The position numbers and the translations under genes were made by a program. The notes below the pieces were generated by a model that was not told where the DNA came from, did not search any database, and worked only from the letters and a program-made list of their open reading frames with translations. A stretch of DNA of 64,000 nucleotides from Hyaloraphidium curvatum (lineage: Eukaryota > Monoblepharomycota > Hyaloraphidiomycetes > Hyaloraphidiales > Hyaloraphidiaceae), in assembly GCA_025558095.1 (NCBI GenBank), contig JAIVFI010000008.1, forward strand, positions 62,001 to 126,000. Reading direction: 5' to 3'. Each line of letters begins with the position of its first letter. Position 1 is the first letter of the stretch. Positions 1 to 10,637 of the stretch are shown in pieces.

Positions 1-520
1 CGGCTGTTCTCGCCAGACTGCGCGATCTGGACCGCGACAGCTGGTCTCCCTCCTTGTGCGCGCTCTCGAGGGCCCGTCCCGCGCCGTGCGTCACGAGGAA
101 GACCACGTGGTCGACATCGGATGCGGCGAGGTCCTCCGCGGAGCCCAGCGCACTGTAGCTCTCCCAGACCGCTTCGGCGGTGGAACTCAAGGACGTGCCG
201 AGCGCCTTCGCCCTGCTCTTGTCCACGAGGTCGCGGAAGCGCGCGAGCGCGGCCTCACGGTCCGCGGCGGCAGCGGAGCGGCCGTTGCCGCGCGTGCGGG
301 GCGGCGACACACGTTTCGGGCGGTCGGAAGCTCGTGCCGAGAACGGGCGGCGCGGCAGGGCGCGCGGCCGGCACGATCCCGCGAAGCGCGTTGGAGGGGG
401 CGCAAGGAGGAGCCGGCGCGGGTTCCCCACCCCGGCGGCCGCCCCGGTCTCGTCAAGAACGCGTGAAGCGGTAGCTAGGAGAGTAGAATAAACCCGCTGA
501 AGGCCTCTAACGCCCATCAT
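1..520 (-). CDS. PPR-like helical-repeat protein, N-terminal part, cut by left edge
   Basis: Reading leftwards from two adjacent ATGs at 520 and 517, one open frame runs to the window edge without a stop (about 172 codons). The N-terminus is Arg/Ser/Ala rich with almost no acidic residues, as in mitochondrial presequences. The segment matches a decayed copy on the same strand at 14.1-16.3 kb: shared strings include STLLATASRVL/STLLATATRVL, AALARFR, ALGSAE and VDHVVF. That copy goes on into PPR-like repeats, so this gene is probably an organellar helical-repeat protein; no repeat is visible inside the part seen here. The frame stays open where the other copy has TAG, so this is the better-preserved member. 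It is divergent from the C-S lyase gene, with at most about 130 bp between start codons. Confidence 0.6.
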   Translation of the reverse strand, partial: MMGVRGLQRVYSTLLATASRVLDETGAAAGVGNPRRLLLAPPPTRFAGSCRPRALPRRPFSARASDRPKRVSPPRTRGNGRSAAAADREAALARFRDLVDKSRAKALGTSLSSTAEAVWESYSALGSAEDLAASDVDHVVFLVTHGAGRALESAHKEGDQLSRSRSRSLARTA

Positions 521-647
521 GTTGGATAGAATGAGCGATTTACTCGATCGCACGATCAAACAAGACAACACTGACAACGCCATCAAGATGCGTGGCAGGC
601 TGCCCACTCCAGCCGCATTCCGGCCATCTTATGGCGTTCACCGATCT

Positions 648-1985
648 ATGAACACCGATGTTCTTCCCAGGCCTCGGCATGGGCAGTTATTGGGACGCGT
701 CGTCGTGCCCGCGCCACGGGCTCTGTCCTCCTCCGCATCCTCACCGCCCGCGCCGTTCGACGAACATGTCGACCGCGGACCGCACTACGCCATGAAGCAT
801 TGCCGCTACGCCCTCGCCAACTCCGCCCCCCCGCGTGCCGACGGGCACCCGAACGTGATCCCGATGTGGGTCGCCGACACCGAGTTCCGCTCCCCGCCCG
901 CGGTGCTCGCGCGGCTGCGGTCGTACCTCGATTCGCACGGGGTGCTGGGGTACTCGCACCCGCACGAGGTGGCGCCGCTGGAGGTGTCGATCGTGCGGTG
1001 GCTGAAGGAGATGCACGGGTGGGACGTCGACCCAACTTGGATCGTGCACCTGCCCGGCGTCGTGCCGGGTTTCCACGCGGCCCTGATGGGGGTCAAGACG
1101 CCCGGAAGGGCCGAGGCGGCGCTGGTGCAGGCGCCCAACTACCCGCCACTGCTGGCTGCCCCCGGACGGTGCGGGTTCCTGGACTCGCGGATCGGGACGG
1201 TCATTTCCAACGCCACCGGCCGCCGGCGATGGGTGCTTGACTTTGGCGACCTGGAGCGCAAGGCCGCGGATCCCAAGGCCTCGGTGCTCCTCCTCTGCAA
1301 CCCCACCAACCCCACCGGCACGTCCCTCACCCCCTCGGAGCTCGCCCAGGTGGCCGACATCTGCACGCGACACGACCTGATCGCCGTCTCGGACGAAATC
1401 TGGTCCGACCTCGTGCTCGACGGCGCCAAGCACACCCCCGCGGGCTCCATCCCCCATCTGGCGGACAGGAGCATCACCCTCATGAGCCCGAGCAAGTCGT
1501 TCAACATCGCCGGCCTGGGCTACGCCTTTGCCGTCGTCCCCTCCAAACCCCTGCGTTCCAAGCTCAAGACGGCGATGCGGGGCATCGTGCCCGCCCCCGG
1601 CATCCTGCCCTGCCTCGCCGCCGCCGAGGCATACTCGGGCAGCTGCGACGCGTGGCTGGAGGAGCAGAGGGGGTACCTCCTCGGCAACGCCGAACTGCTC
1701 GCCGCGGCGGCGGGGGGGGCGGGCGGGCTGGTGGAGGTGGTACGCCCCGAGGCGACCTTTCTCGCGTGGCTGGACTGCACCGCCCTCGCGCGCGAGCTCG
1801 GGTTGAGCGAAGGGGTGCAGGGCTTCTTCGAAAAGGCGGGGCTGGGGCCGAGCCCGGGGATGGATTTCGGGGGAAGCGGGTGGAAGGACTGGGCGAGGAT
1901 CAACTTTGGGGCGCCCAGGGGGACGGTGCAGGCGGCCCTGGCGAGGTTGGGGGAGGCGGTCAGGGCCGCGACGGGCGACCGGTGA
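648..1985 (+). CDS. PatB/MalY-type C-S lyase (PLP aminotransferase fold I)
   Basis: This is a single-exon gene of 445 residues. It has the class I/II aminotransferase fold of the MalY/PatB group, which cleaves C-S bonds of cystathionine or cysteine conjugates by beta-elimination. Visible signatures are IPMWVADTEF near the N-terminus, NPTNPTG, AVSDEIWSDL and the PLP-lysine motif SPSKSFNIAGL (lysine about residue 283). ATG 648 is chosen over ATG 519: the extra 43 codons would overlap the divergent PPR-like gene and look non-coding. The N-terminus from 648 (RPRHGQLLGR, then Ser/Ala) could be a mitochondrial presequence. The family is mainly bacterial, so horizontal origin is possible but not shown here. 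An ordinary aminotransferase is the alternative; the MWVAD start and motif spacing favour C-S lyase. Confidence 0.88.
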   Translation: MNTDVLPRPRHGQLLGRVVVPAPRALSSSASSPPAPFDEHVDRGPHYAMKHCRYALANSAPPRADGHPNVIPMWVADTEFRSPPAVLARLRSYLDSHGVLGYSHPHEVAPLEVSIVRWLKEMHGWDVDPTWIVHLPGVVPGFHAALMGVKTPGRAEAALVQAPNYPPLLAAPGRCGFLDSRIGTVISNATGRRRWVLDFGDLERKAADPKASVLLLCNPTNPTGTSLTPSELAQVADICTRHDLIAVSDEIWSDLVLDGAKHTPAGSIPHLADRSITLMSPSKSFNIAGLGYAFAVVPSKPLRSKLKTAMRGIVPAPGILPCLAAAEAYSGSCDAWLEEQRGYLLGNAELLAAAAGGAGGLVEVVRPEATFLAWLDCTALARELGLSEGVQGFFEKAGLGPSPGMDFGGSGWKDWARINFGAPRGTVQAALARLGEAVRAATGDR

Positions 1986-2671
1986 TTACAGACTCAGCAC
2001 CTGTGATGGAGGTCTGATAGCAGGTCCCGGGTGCCGTTCGGTGGCCAAGTGGACGTACGGACCGGGTCGCGGGCCCAAGCTGCAGCGCAGATCGGCGGGT
2101 CGTCCGCTCATCCGGACCATCGTCCGCGCACGCGATCGGTATGGAGGTGCATCTGAGCTTGCACCCGTCGGCAAGCCCAGGCCCGGCTCCGAGGGGTTTC
2201 GTCGGCTGCTGTGCGGCGGCCGGCGGTGACATCATGGCCGGCTCGGAGTCCCGAAAGTTCCTCGTCACTTCGTCGCTCTCCAAGTAGGCCCACTTGCAGT
2301 GCGGGAATCGGAAACGGTGGCCTCTGATGTATGAAATATACTACTGGAGCACTACAATCTGTCAGAAGCTTGGACAGACCGTGCGCGTCGCCGCGGTGGA
2401 AGATCCTACGAGGAAAAACCGCTTTTCGCGTTGTCCCGGCCGCCGTGGTGTGCGCCAGACACAAGCAAGACGCAAGTGACTCGCTCATTAGATGAATAGC
2501 TACTGTTTGCGTGCCTCGCGGTTTCTCTGGCATGCACGGCAGGCTCGGTGATTGTCTGTCGGCCTCTGGGCGGCCAGGGCAGCGGAGATCGGGGTCGTCT
2601 TGATCGGCCATTTTTTTCAGGCCACGCGAATAATACACACCGACGAAGTTTCCAGGCCGACGCAGGCTCCG
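1986..2671. other. Intergenic region
   Basis: There is no convincing gene here. AT content rises locally (2330-2480), as expected of a promoter or terminator area. A long open frame on the minus strand crosses this stretch but shows no family motif and has shadow-like composition. Confidence 0.5.
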
Positions 2672-3229
2672 ATGGCCGTGAAGAAGCGCCCGCCGTGCCA
2701 CGGCCCTCGCCGCCGCCCTGCTCCCGCGCCGCCCGGCCCCCCCGGCCCCGCCGCCGCTCCGCACTCCGACGCGTCCTCCGGCCCCGTGTCCCCCCCCGAC
2801 TTCACCGCCCTCGCGCGCACGCGGCTCCCCCCGCCGCACCGCAACGGGATCGACGTGCGCCGCACGCTGTTTGCGGAGGCGCTGCCGCCGGCGTACTGGA
2901 CCTCGGCGCAGGCGGCGGCCGTGTCGGCGCTGTGCGCGCCGTGCCCGCACGGCACCGCACCCGAGCACGACGACGCGGGGCCGCGGCTTTGCATGGGGTG
3001 CCACGATATCTACTCGTGGGGACTCGGTCCGGACGGGACCGCGGAGGACGTGGAATCGGACTCGGAGGAGGACGAGGTGGAAGGCTACGCGTGGGCGTCG
3101 TTCCGCGAGCAGCTGGCGAGGGGGAGCATCGCGTGCTATCGTTCGGGAAGCTCGGCATCGTCCGCTACATTGGTCTGCGACGATCCCGGGTGGCCGGAGG
3201 GGGACACAGGGAGGATCGGCGGGAGTTGA
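2672..3229 (+). CDS. Hypothetical protein with two CxxC knuckles and an acidic stretch
   Basis: This is a possible single-exon gene of 185 residues, not recognised as any family. The start at 2672 follows a low-complexity upstream reading. The N-terminal third is Pro/Ala rich. The middle holds CAPC and, about 20 residues later, CMGC, a spacing that could bind zinc. An acidic run (about ESDSEEDEVE) follows, and the tail is Ser/Gly rich. It lies alone between the C-S lyase and a convergent kinase gene. The open frame with structured cysteine pairs supports coding, but nothing else does. It could be one exon of a larger gene or a chance frame in GC-rich DNA. Confidence 0.35.
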   Translation: MAVKKRPPCHGPRRRPAPAPPGPPGPAAAPHSDASSGPVSPPDFTALARTRLPPPHRNGIDVRRTLFAEALPPAYWTSAQAAAVSALCAPCPHGTAPEHDDAGPRLCMGCHDIYSWGLGPDGTAEDVESDSEEDEVEGYAWASFREQLARGSIACYRSGSSASSATLVCDDPGWPEGDTGRIGGS

Positions 3230-3777
3230 CTCACTCACTTTTGCCAGCCGAAGGATTGGGATGGGATCGGAAGGGCTCCAGAACTTGGAAGTTATAGAGA
3301 CTGATTGGATTTGTCATGTAATCTCGTAGTGGATCCGATGCTGAGCAGTTCGAAGATGCCAATGGCGAATGGGCATTGCGAGAGCGGGCACTGGAAGCGT
3401 TGCTACGGTCGCAACAGCTGCGGAGCTGCGAAGCAAAGCAGACACTGGAGATGCTGCCCCAAATCATCCAATCTCCCCGTTGTTTCCCCCGAGAAAGTCG
3501 CGATTTCAAGTGTGCGGAAATGGCACCCGAGCGAAAACCTCAGGCGTTCAGCACCCCTGCACCAAGCAGGCACTATGCAGTCCGGGCCCGCAGGAGCTCT
3601 CTCCGATTGCGCTTGGACGAGGTAGAGCCGCGGTTCAGGAGTATCGGGATCCATTACAGCAAGTTCCACGGTCGCACAATCTCGCAGTTCCACATACATA
3701 CAGTAGACCAGAAAACGCAGCACAAACGAAATGACCAGATGTCAGGCAGCCCATCCACTTCACTCGGCATCGTCCAA
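3230..3777. other. Convergent intergenic region
   Basis: This stretch lies between the hypothetical gene and the 3' end of the minus-strand kinase. It is lower in GC than the flanks. I see no gene, RNA or repeat in it. Confidence 0.5.
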
Positions 3778-4819
3778 TCACGCCGCCGCCCACGCCGGCA
3801 TCTCCATCATCCCGCTGACCAGCAGCGTCCCCGTCCTCTCCTCGAAGTCCACCCTCTGCCCCGGCTCCTCGTCGAAGGACGTGCGCGCCTCCCATACGGG
3901 CGACGGCGGCGAGATCCACGGGTCCGCGAGGGCCTCCCCCGCCGACGGCCTGCGCGCTGGGTCCGCGCACAGCAGCGAGCGGACGAACCGTTCGGCGGGA
4001 TGCGACGCGACCCCGGCGGGAAACGACAGGTCGGCCTTGGCGATGCGGTCGTACAGCTGCATCATGCTCGTCGAGTCGTCGAACGGCGAGCGGCCGTACA
4101 GGAGCTGGTAGGCGACGCAGCCGGCGCCCCAGACGTCGAAGCGGGCCGAGTAGGGCACGCCGCGGACGATTTCGGGGGGGAAGTAGAGGGGGGTGCCGAC
4201 GCAGGAGCGCATGCCGTCGGCAGCATGAGACGCGGAGCCGAGGTCGACGAGGACAGCGGAGGAGGGGTCGTGCCGGTCGCGAAGGACGACGTTGGCGGGC
4301 TTGATGTCGCGGTGGGCGATGCCGCGGGCGTGGAGGTGGGCGAGGGAGTAGAGGAGGGAGGAGACGATGGCGATGACGGTGTGCTCGGGGAGAGGGCCGC
4401 ACTCTTCCGAGTAGGTCTGCAGGTTCTGTGAAGGAGGGTTGGGTCAGGCGGGATTCGATTTCCTGCTGCGTGGGGGAACGCACCGGGCCTTCGATGTACT
4501 CGAGCACCAGCGTGAACCGCGACTCGGTCTCGAACGAGTCGAGCAGTTTGGGGAACCCGGGGTGGCCGGCGGCGGCCTCGAGCGCCGCGGCCTCGGCGGC
4601 CCACCGCGCCCGGGCGGCGTCGCGCTCGGCTCCGGGTGGCGGCTTCCGCACGGTCTTGAGCGCTACCAGAGCGCCGGTGACGCGATGCCGCGCGAGCCGC
4701 ACGGTCGCGTGGCTGCCGGCACCGAGCAGCGACAGCGGCTCGTAGTCCCCGCGGGGCCGGCGCGCGCGGGGCGACGCCATCGGCTGCGCGGGGGCGGGGG
4801 AAAGCGTTTTGCAGGTCAT
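3778..4819 (-). CDS. Protein kinase, local family member A (2 exons)
   Basis: Exons are 4819-4484 and 4425-3778; the 58-nt GT-AG intron is phase 0 and the product is 327 residues. It is a compact Ser/Thr-type kinase domain: glycine loop GAGSHATV (33-40), ATP lysine in VALK (K55), catalytic loop HRDIKPAN (D152), DLG in place of DFG (D173), PPE for APE, and DVWGAGC in helix F. After the kinase fold comes a short tail (QRVDFEERTG). The intron falls between EGP and NLQ, the same site as in the kinases at 6.1 and 32.2 kb. It is head-to-head with its closest paralogue at 6.1 kb. The substrate and pathway are unknown. DLG is tolerated in some active kinases. Confidence 0.9.
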
Positions 4820-6141
4820 GAGCGGTGGGAGGTGTGGTTCGTTTTCGGTGATGAGGGCAGGGCGGGGAGGTTCGCCCCTAAATGGGCGGCGGTGGTTCGT
4901 CCGGGGCGGTCATTGGCTGAGCGGGCCGGAAGTCTATCCGGTCTGGAGGCTCTGACATCATCCGATCCACCACGAACCAGGAGCCGTGAGGCACAACCGG
5001 CCTGAAGATCCAAAGGCAAGCGTGCACTCGGTCCACGGCAGCGGCCGGGCGTAGTCTGCAGTTCAACTTTTGGATTCGAACCACCGGACACCAGCCCGTC
5101 CCTTCTCTGACGTTCCCCGCCCGCCTCAGCTGACTGGATTTCGCACGGCCAAAGACACCCCTCGGACTTGGTCCGTTGCTTGCCTCCACTTGTGAGGTTA
5201 CGGAACGGCCTCTTGTGATGTGACCCGATCGGCCTGCGCAGCGGGGCAGCGCAGGGTCCGTCCTTCTTTGCTGGCGACACCCACTGTACCAAAACCTCGG
5301 CCGTTGTGCGCATGGATCCGATGTTCAGGATCCGATTGGGTGGGTTGAACCGCGCGCGGGATCGTCAAGCCCGTGCCAAGTCAATGGCCGGCTCGCCTGC
5401 GGGCGGACAGGAGATGGGGGTTGTTGGTGGCTACGTTTTGCGAGGATGGGGTTGGACGCACCGTCGTATATCTGGTCCCAAACATGTGATGTGCTGCCGG
5501 CATTGATGTTCCTTTCGTGTATGTGGCATGCGAGATCGGGCGGGCCGAGGGGAGAGAGCGAACCGCTTCCAAGTGCCCCGGAGCCCTGGAGAACGAAGCA
5601 TGCTCTCCCGCAATGGCATGTGATCTATGCGATCTATGACCGGACTGGGAGGTCCGCAAAACGAAGCTCTTCGAGAGTTTGGAAGCGGAGTATTCGGAAG
5701 CTCCAACGACTAGCACCGCCCCCGCCCCCGATGCACCATTCCCTCCGGCCCACTCCCCCTAGACTGTTCCGTAACCTAATTGCTGCCTCCAATGCACACG
5801 GGTCCTCCAAAGTTCGTTTCGGGGCCGACTCGAGTCACTGTGGCAACAGGCGGAGATCGAAGGGACGGGCTGGTGCAGTGGTTTTCTGACGTCGGTTGAG
5901 GGCTTACCGGAGCAGGGGAATCGGCGCCCGGTGGGTGCTCGGAGCTTTTGCAACGCACTTGCAACCAACCCGTAATGGGAGAGTGCTCCCCGGTTTGTGG
6001 CTTGCTGTTGGATGGTGTCCGCCGGTGAGGCGGTGCACGAGGGATAGGCTTTGGGCGGGTCCCTAATCGATCGCCGCCGCGGGAACCTCCCCGGGTTTTC
6101 CGCACCTCCTCTCGTCTCGACGAACGCTTCGCTCACCGCCA
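4820..6141. other. Divergent intergenic region between two kinase paralogues
   Basis: These 1.3 kb separate the start codons of the head-to-head kinases and presumably hold both promoters. I found no motif-bearing frame. The two gene-proximal flanks do not resemble each other although the coding 5' halves do, so the duplication or conversion tract stops near the start codons. Confidence 0.5.
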
Positions 6142-7189
6142 ATGACCTGCAAGACGCTCCTCGCCGCCCCGCCCCCGCCTCCTATGGCGTCGGCCCGTGC
6201 GCCGCGCCGACCCCGCGGCGACTACGAGCCGCTGTCGCTGCTCGGTGCCGGCAGCCACGCGACCGTGCGGCTCGCGCGGCATCGCGCCACCGGCGCTCTG
6301 GTAGCGCTCAAGACCGTGCGGAAGCCGCCGCCCGGAGCCGAGCGCGACGCCGCCCGGGCGCGGTGGGCCGTCGAGGCCGCGGCGCTCGAGGCCGCCGCCG
6401 GGCACCCCGGGTTCCCCAAACTGCTCGACTCGTTCGAGACAGAGTCGCGGTTCACGCTGGTGCTCGAGTACATCGAAGGCCCGGTGCGTTCCCCCACGCA
6501 GCAGGAAATCGAATCCCGCCTGACCCAACCCCCCTTCACAGAACCTGCAGACCTACTCGGAAGAGTGCGGCCCTCTCCCCGAGCACACCGTCGTCGCCAT
6601 CGTCTCCTCCCTCCTCTACTCCCTCGCCCACCTCCACGCCCGCGGCATCGCCCACCGCGACATCAAGCCCGCCAACGTCGTCCTTCGCGACCGGCACGAC
6701 CCCTCCTCCGCTGTGCTGGTGGACTTTGGCTGCGCCTCCACCCGCACCGCCGGCCTGCGGACGCTCGTCGGCACCCCGCTGTACTTCTCCCCCGAGCTTG
6801 TCCGCGGCGAGCCGGCCTCGGAAAAGTGCGACCTCTGGGGCGTCGGCTGCGTCGCGTACGAGCTGCTCTGCGGGCGGTCGCCGTTCCACGATGCCGCGAG
6901 CATGTTCGACCTGTACGACCGCATCGCCGGCGCCCGCATTTCCTCCCCCGCCGGCCGGATGTCGCCGGCCGCGGAACGGTTCGTCCGCTCCCTCCTGCGC
7001 GCGGACCCCGCGGCAAGGCCGACGGCGGGGGAGGCGCTCGCGGACCCTTGGATCTCGCCGCCGTCGCCGGTGGCGGCACCCGGGGAGCCCTGGGGGGCGG
7101 AGGGGGGGCAGCGCGTGGATTTCGTGGCGGCGACGGGGACGCTGGTTGTCGGTGAGATGGTGGAGATGCCGGTTTGGCCGGCGGCGTGA
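6142..7189 (+). CDS. Protein kinase, local family member B (2 exons)
   Basis: Exons are 6142-6483 and 6542-7189, with a 58-nt phase-0 intron and a 329-residue product. The kinase has GAGSHATV, VALK (K57), HRDIKPAN (D154), intact DFG (D175), SPE and DLWGVGC. Its first half, including the intron, is almost identical to member A: one base differs in the 58-nt intron and about one in the first 170 bases of exon 2. The match stops sharply at about 6712, in the codons before DFG, and the C-lobe is clearly diverged. The C-terminal tail (QRVDFVAATGTL) keeps the same plan as A. The function is unknown; lineage-specific expansion suggests signalling with many related targets. Confidence 0.92.
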
Positions 7190-8264
7190 GGCGGCAATGT
7201 GGGGTGGATGGCATTGTCTGATGGCTGGTCATTTGAGCGTGTTTGCTGCTCCTTGTTCTGGTCTACTGAAAAGAGGCATTTGGATTAACGAGGCTGAATG
7301 ATAGAATGCACAACCCTAAACTGCACTTCCAACATGTCTCACTCCGATGCCGGTATCTATGTGACTCCATTGAATGTATTCTGGAGCGTCGTGGCGCCGT
7401 GTGCGAAGAAGGAGGGAGGTTTCCGCCTCCCGGTGGCCATTCTCCGCCGCGGGGACCATGACCCGCCGTGAGAATGGGCCACGGTCGGACCGCAGACGGT
7501 TCCGACGGACGCTGCTGCGCCTGCAATTCCTGTTATCCGACGCGCCGAAGTGCCGGAGCGGTGGTTCGTTGAAGCCCGCCACCGGGCGGCGGTGGTTTGG
7601 ACCTAGGAATCCGCTGGACCCTTCTGCGGCCGGGATTGCTTCCCGGCGTCCGGACGCACGGTTTCGCATCGGGTCGAGGACGAAGAGGGAATACGCATAG
7701 TTCGGAGTGATTTCGGGCGCACGGGAGGGACGCAGGCTTATTCAAAAACTCCGGGAATCCTGCTTCGCCCCCGTGGTTCCCGCCTCCTCCTCCGTTCCCC
7801 GCCTGCCCCCTTGGACGACTCGGCGGATGCCCCGCCCGCTCGCCCACATCTGCAGATCATCGAACGTATTTCCATCCGCGCCGCTCGCCACTATCGGGTG
7901 GCCCTGGCCGGAAAACCACCGGTCTCGAAATCGACCAAGAACCCGAAGGCCCTCTCGCGGGATCCCTCGATTCCTCCCAGCGTCCCCGCGGATCCCCGGG
8001 GACGCAGTGCCCCGGAGCCACGGGGCATCCGCCCAGGGGTCATCCAACCGCTGTTGCCGGCAGCGTGATGCGCGGCGCGTGCGCGGCGGATGATTCCCGT
8101 TCGGCCGTTCGGCCGGGTTTCCCGGTTGCCGCCTCGGAGGTTCCCGCCAGCTAGCTTTCGCGCCTCGCCGCGGGCCTGCCTGCCGAAACCGGATATGGGC
8201 GAGCGAATGGCGCCCGCAAAGCGCCCGAAGGCGCTCGTTTGACAGGTTCTGAAGAGAGCTCGCG
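7190..8264. other. Intergenic region
   Basis: These 1.1 kb lie between the kinase and the Zn2Cys6 regulator. There are frames open on both strands but none with a recognisable motif. It is likely to hold the regulator's promoter and 5' UTR. No repeat was seen. Confidence 0.45.
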
Positions 8265-10522
8265 ATGGCCACCATGCACTCGAGCTGGTGCGTCCCTGCT
8301 TCCGCCACCGTTCCCCACCGCCAATTCCTGCCCCGCCCACAGCCTGACATGCCACGAGCAGCGCAAGTCGTGCCGCTACGTGCGCGAGCTGCGCAGCTGC
8401 GAGCGGTGCTCGCGCGTCGGCCGGCCGTGCGTCAAGCGGAAACCGAAGCGGGGCGCGCGGGGCGGCGGCAGCGAGTCGCCGCCGACGCCGTCGACGGGGT
8501 CGGCGTCGGGGAGCTCGGCGGGGAGGGCGTCGTCGGGGGAGATGCCGAGCGAGGGCGTGCCGGCGCCGCCGCTGCCACGCACGTCGCCGGAGCCCGCGCC
8601 CACTGGTGGGTTCACCTGCCGCTTCCCCGGCCCTCCATATAGCTAACTCCCTCCACTTAACTTGTCCTCCGTTCACTTTCGCCCATTTCGTCGGATCGAA
8701 GATCCCCTCGCCGCCTGCCTGGCCGCCTTCTGGTCGCACTACCACGCCCTCCGCCCCGCGCTGCACCGCCCCACCCTCGAGGCCGCCCTCGCCGGCCGCC
8801 CCTCGCCGTACCTGGGCCCCCCGATGGCCCTCGTGTTCGCCATGGCCGCATGCGGCGCCGTCTCGGACGTCCGCGGCCTCTCCGAATCGGAGCGCTTCGG
8901 CCACGCCCGCGCCTACGCCGGCGCATGCCGACGCCTGCTCGCCGACGCCTCCCCCTTGCGCACCAAGCTCGAGGCCGCACAGGCCATCATGCTCCTGTTC
9001 TGGGCCATGGTCCCGCTGGGCGAGGCCGGGTCGGCTGGGGACCTGCTGGGGAGCGGGGTGGAGCTGCTCCAGGAGCTGGTGCCGCACAGCGGGGGGGTGC
9101 AGGGGTCGCGGTTCGCTGGGCTCGCGGGGGCGTCGAGCGCCGCGGAGTGGGTGTACAACGAGATGTTGCTGCGGTGCTGGATCTCGTTCGCGACCATCGA
9201 TTGGTGGGTCGCCCTGCCGCATGGCGAGTTATTTGCAAGCTGATCAACTTCCCTGCGCTCGCAGCACCTATGCCAACCTCGTCGGGCGCGAACCCTTGGG
9301 CTCCTACTTCAAGCCCGAGTGGTGGGTTGTAGTTTGGGGCGCGAACCGTTGGAGGGGCAGCCTGATTCCTCCCCTTCTCTCTTGCACAGGTTCCCGCTAC
9401 CGTGCCACGAGTTCTTCTTCAACATGGAAGAGCCCGAGCGCGCTTTCGAGCTGATCTTCCGTGGAACCGTCGGCAGCGACCGCATGTCCCGCGCCGTCGT
9501 CGACCTGCGCGACTTTCTCGAGCACCCGACGGAGGACGCCGGCGAAACCGTCGTGCGGGACATGATCGACCCCATGTTCCGGTACCGCGCCTCCATTCTC
9601 TCGGCGCAGCACCTTCGAAACCTCTTCTGCCTCGTCCGCCACCAGCTCCGCGACTTTGCAAAGCAGCACGGCGTGGACCCCCCAACCGCGGCCGCCAAGG
9701 ACCCCAAGTCCCTCTCCCAGGGCGAATCCTTCTACCTCTCCCGCACGCACCTCCTTCGCCGCCTCGGCGACCGCGCCACGCTCTCCTTCCCGGCGCACTA
9801 CCTCCCGGCGCTCACCCACGGCGACGCCTCCGAGTACCTCGCCTCGGCCGGCACCTACTTTTCCCACCCCGCGCACGCGCACGCCGTCCTGGACGCCGTC
9901 TCCTCCTCTCTCGCCCTGCCCGTGGATCTGTACCTCCCCCAGCCCGCATCCGCCGCCCCCGCACCCCTGCTCTTCCGCTCCCCCGCCTTCGCCGCCGCCC
10001 TCGCGTGCACCCTCTCCTTCGTCAGGCTGCTGCAGTGCCGCCTCGCCGCGGACCCCGGGCTGGAGTGGGTGCAGCCCCTGCTGGTACCGCCGGCGCTCAA
10101 GGCGGGCGCGGTGGCGCTCGCGGGGGTCAAGCTCGTGGCGAGGCTGGAGGGGGAGGTGGGGAGGGCGCGGGGGGGTTCGTGGAGGACGCGTGGGCGGTGG
10201 CGAAATGCCTGGATGCGTACGGCCGGCGGTTCGGAGTCCTCGGTGGGTACCTCCCGCGCACACATCACCCCGATCGCGCAGGTCTTACCCTCCGCCCTTA
10301 GCCCGCAAGATCGCCAACAATTTCCGCCGCGCCATGTCCCTCGCCGGCATACCCAACGTTCTGCCCACCCCCGCCCCCGCCGGCGACGTCGAGGGCGCCG
10401 TGCCCCCCTCGCGGGGCGGCATGCGTACGGCGGTGCAGGAGTGGGACGACGGGGACCCGGAGCGTTCGTTCGTGGAGATGGTGGCGTCGGTGGAGCGGAC
10501 CGCCGGGCCGTGGGTGTGCTAG
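8265..10522 (+). CDS. Zn2Cys6 fungal transcription factor (6 exons, one apparent frameshift)
   Basis: Exons are 8265-8287, 8343-8605, 8702-9203, 9265-9321, 9390-10242 and 10302-10522. The binuclear zinc cluster begins at residue 8 with spacing CX2CX6CX8CX2CX6C, and the first cysteine codon is split by intron 1. A basic stretch (VKRKPKR) and a Ser/Pro linker follow. The long helical middle region fits the fungal-specific transcription factor domain (for example AFWSHYHALRP and IDCTYANLVGREPLGSYF across exons 3-4). The predicted role is a DNA-binding regulator; target genes are unknown. The summed exon length is one base short of a whole number of codons: a run of seven G at 10169-10175 would need one more G for the frame to continue into FVEDAWAVAKCLDAYG. 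Otherwise the protein would have about 639 residues. Confidence 0.85.
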
Positions 10523-10637
10523 AGTGTGCCTTTTTGCGGACTATACCCTGGGAAGAGGTAGCCGGTGCTTTGCGGACGCCGTATCGTTAGACAGCCGTAT
10601 CATTAGACTGCCATCATCGCCGCGACGCCTCCACGGG

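Noticed and set aside
2108-3238. 376-residue minus-strand frame over the 2-3 kb region
   Set aside because: It has no motif, crosses an AT-richer non-coding patch, and conflicts with the better plus-strand candidate.
9219-9264. 37-nt intron starting inside GGCGAG|TT in the Zn2Cys6 gene
   Set aside because: A 61-nt intron from 9204 to the same acceptor fits the normal size range and gives an equally good join.
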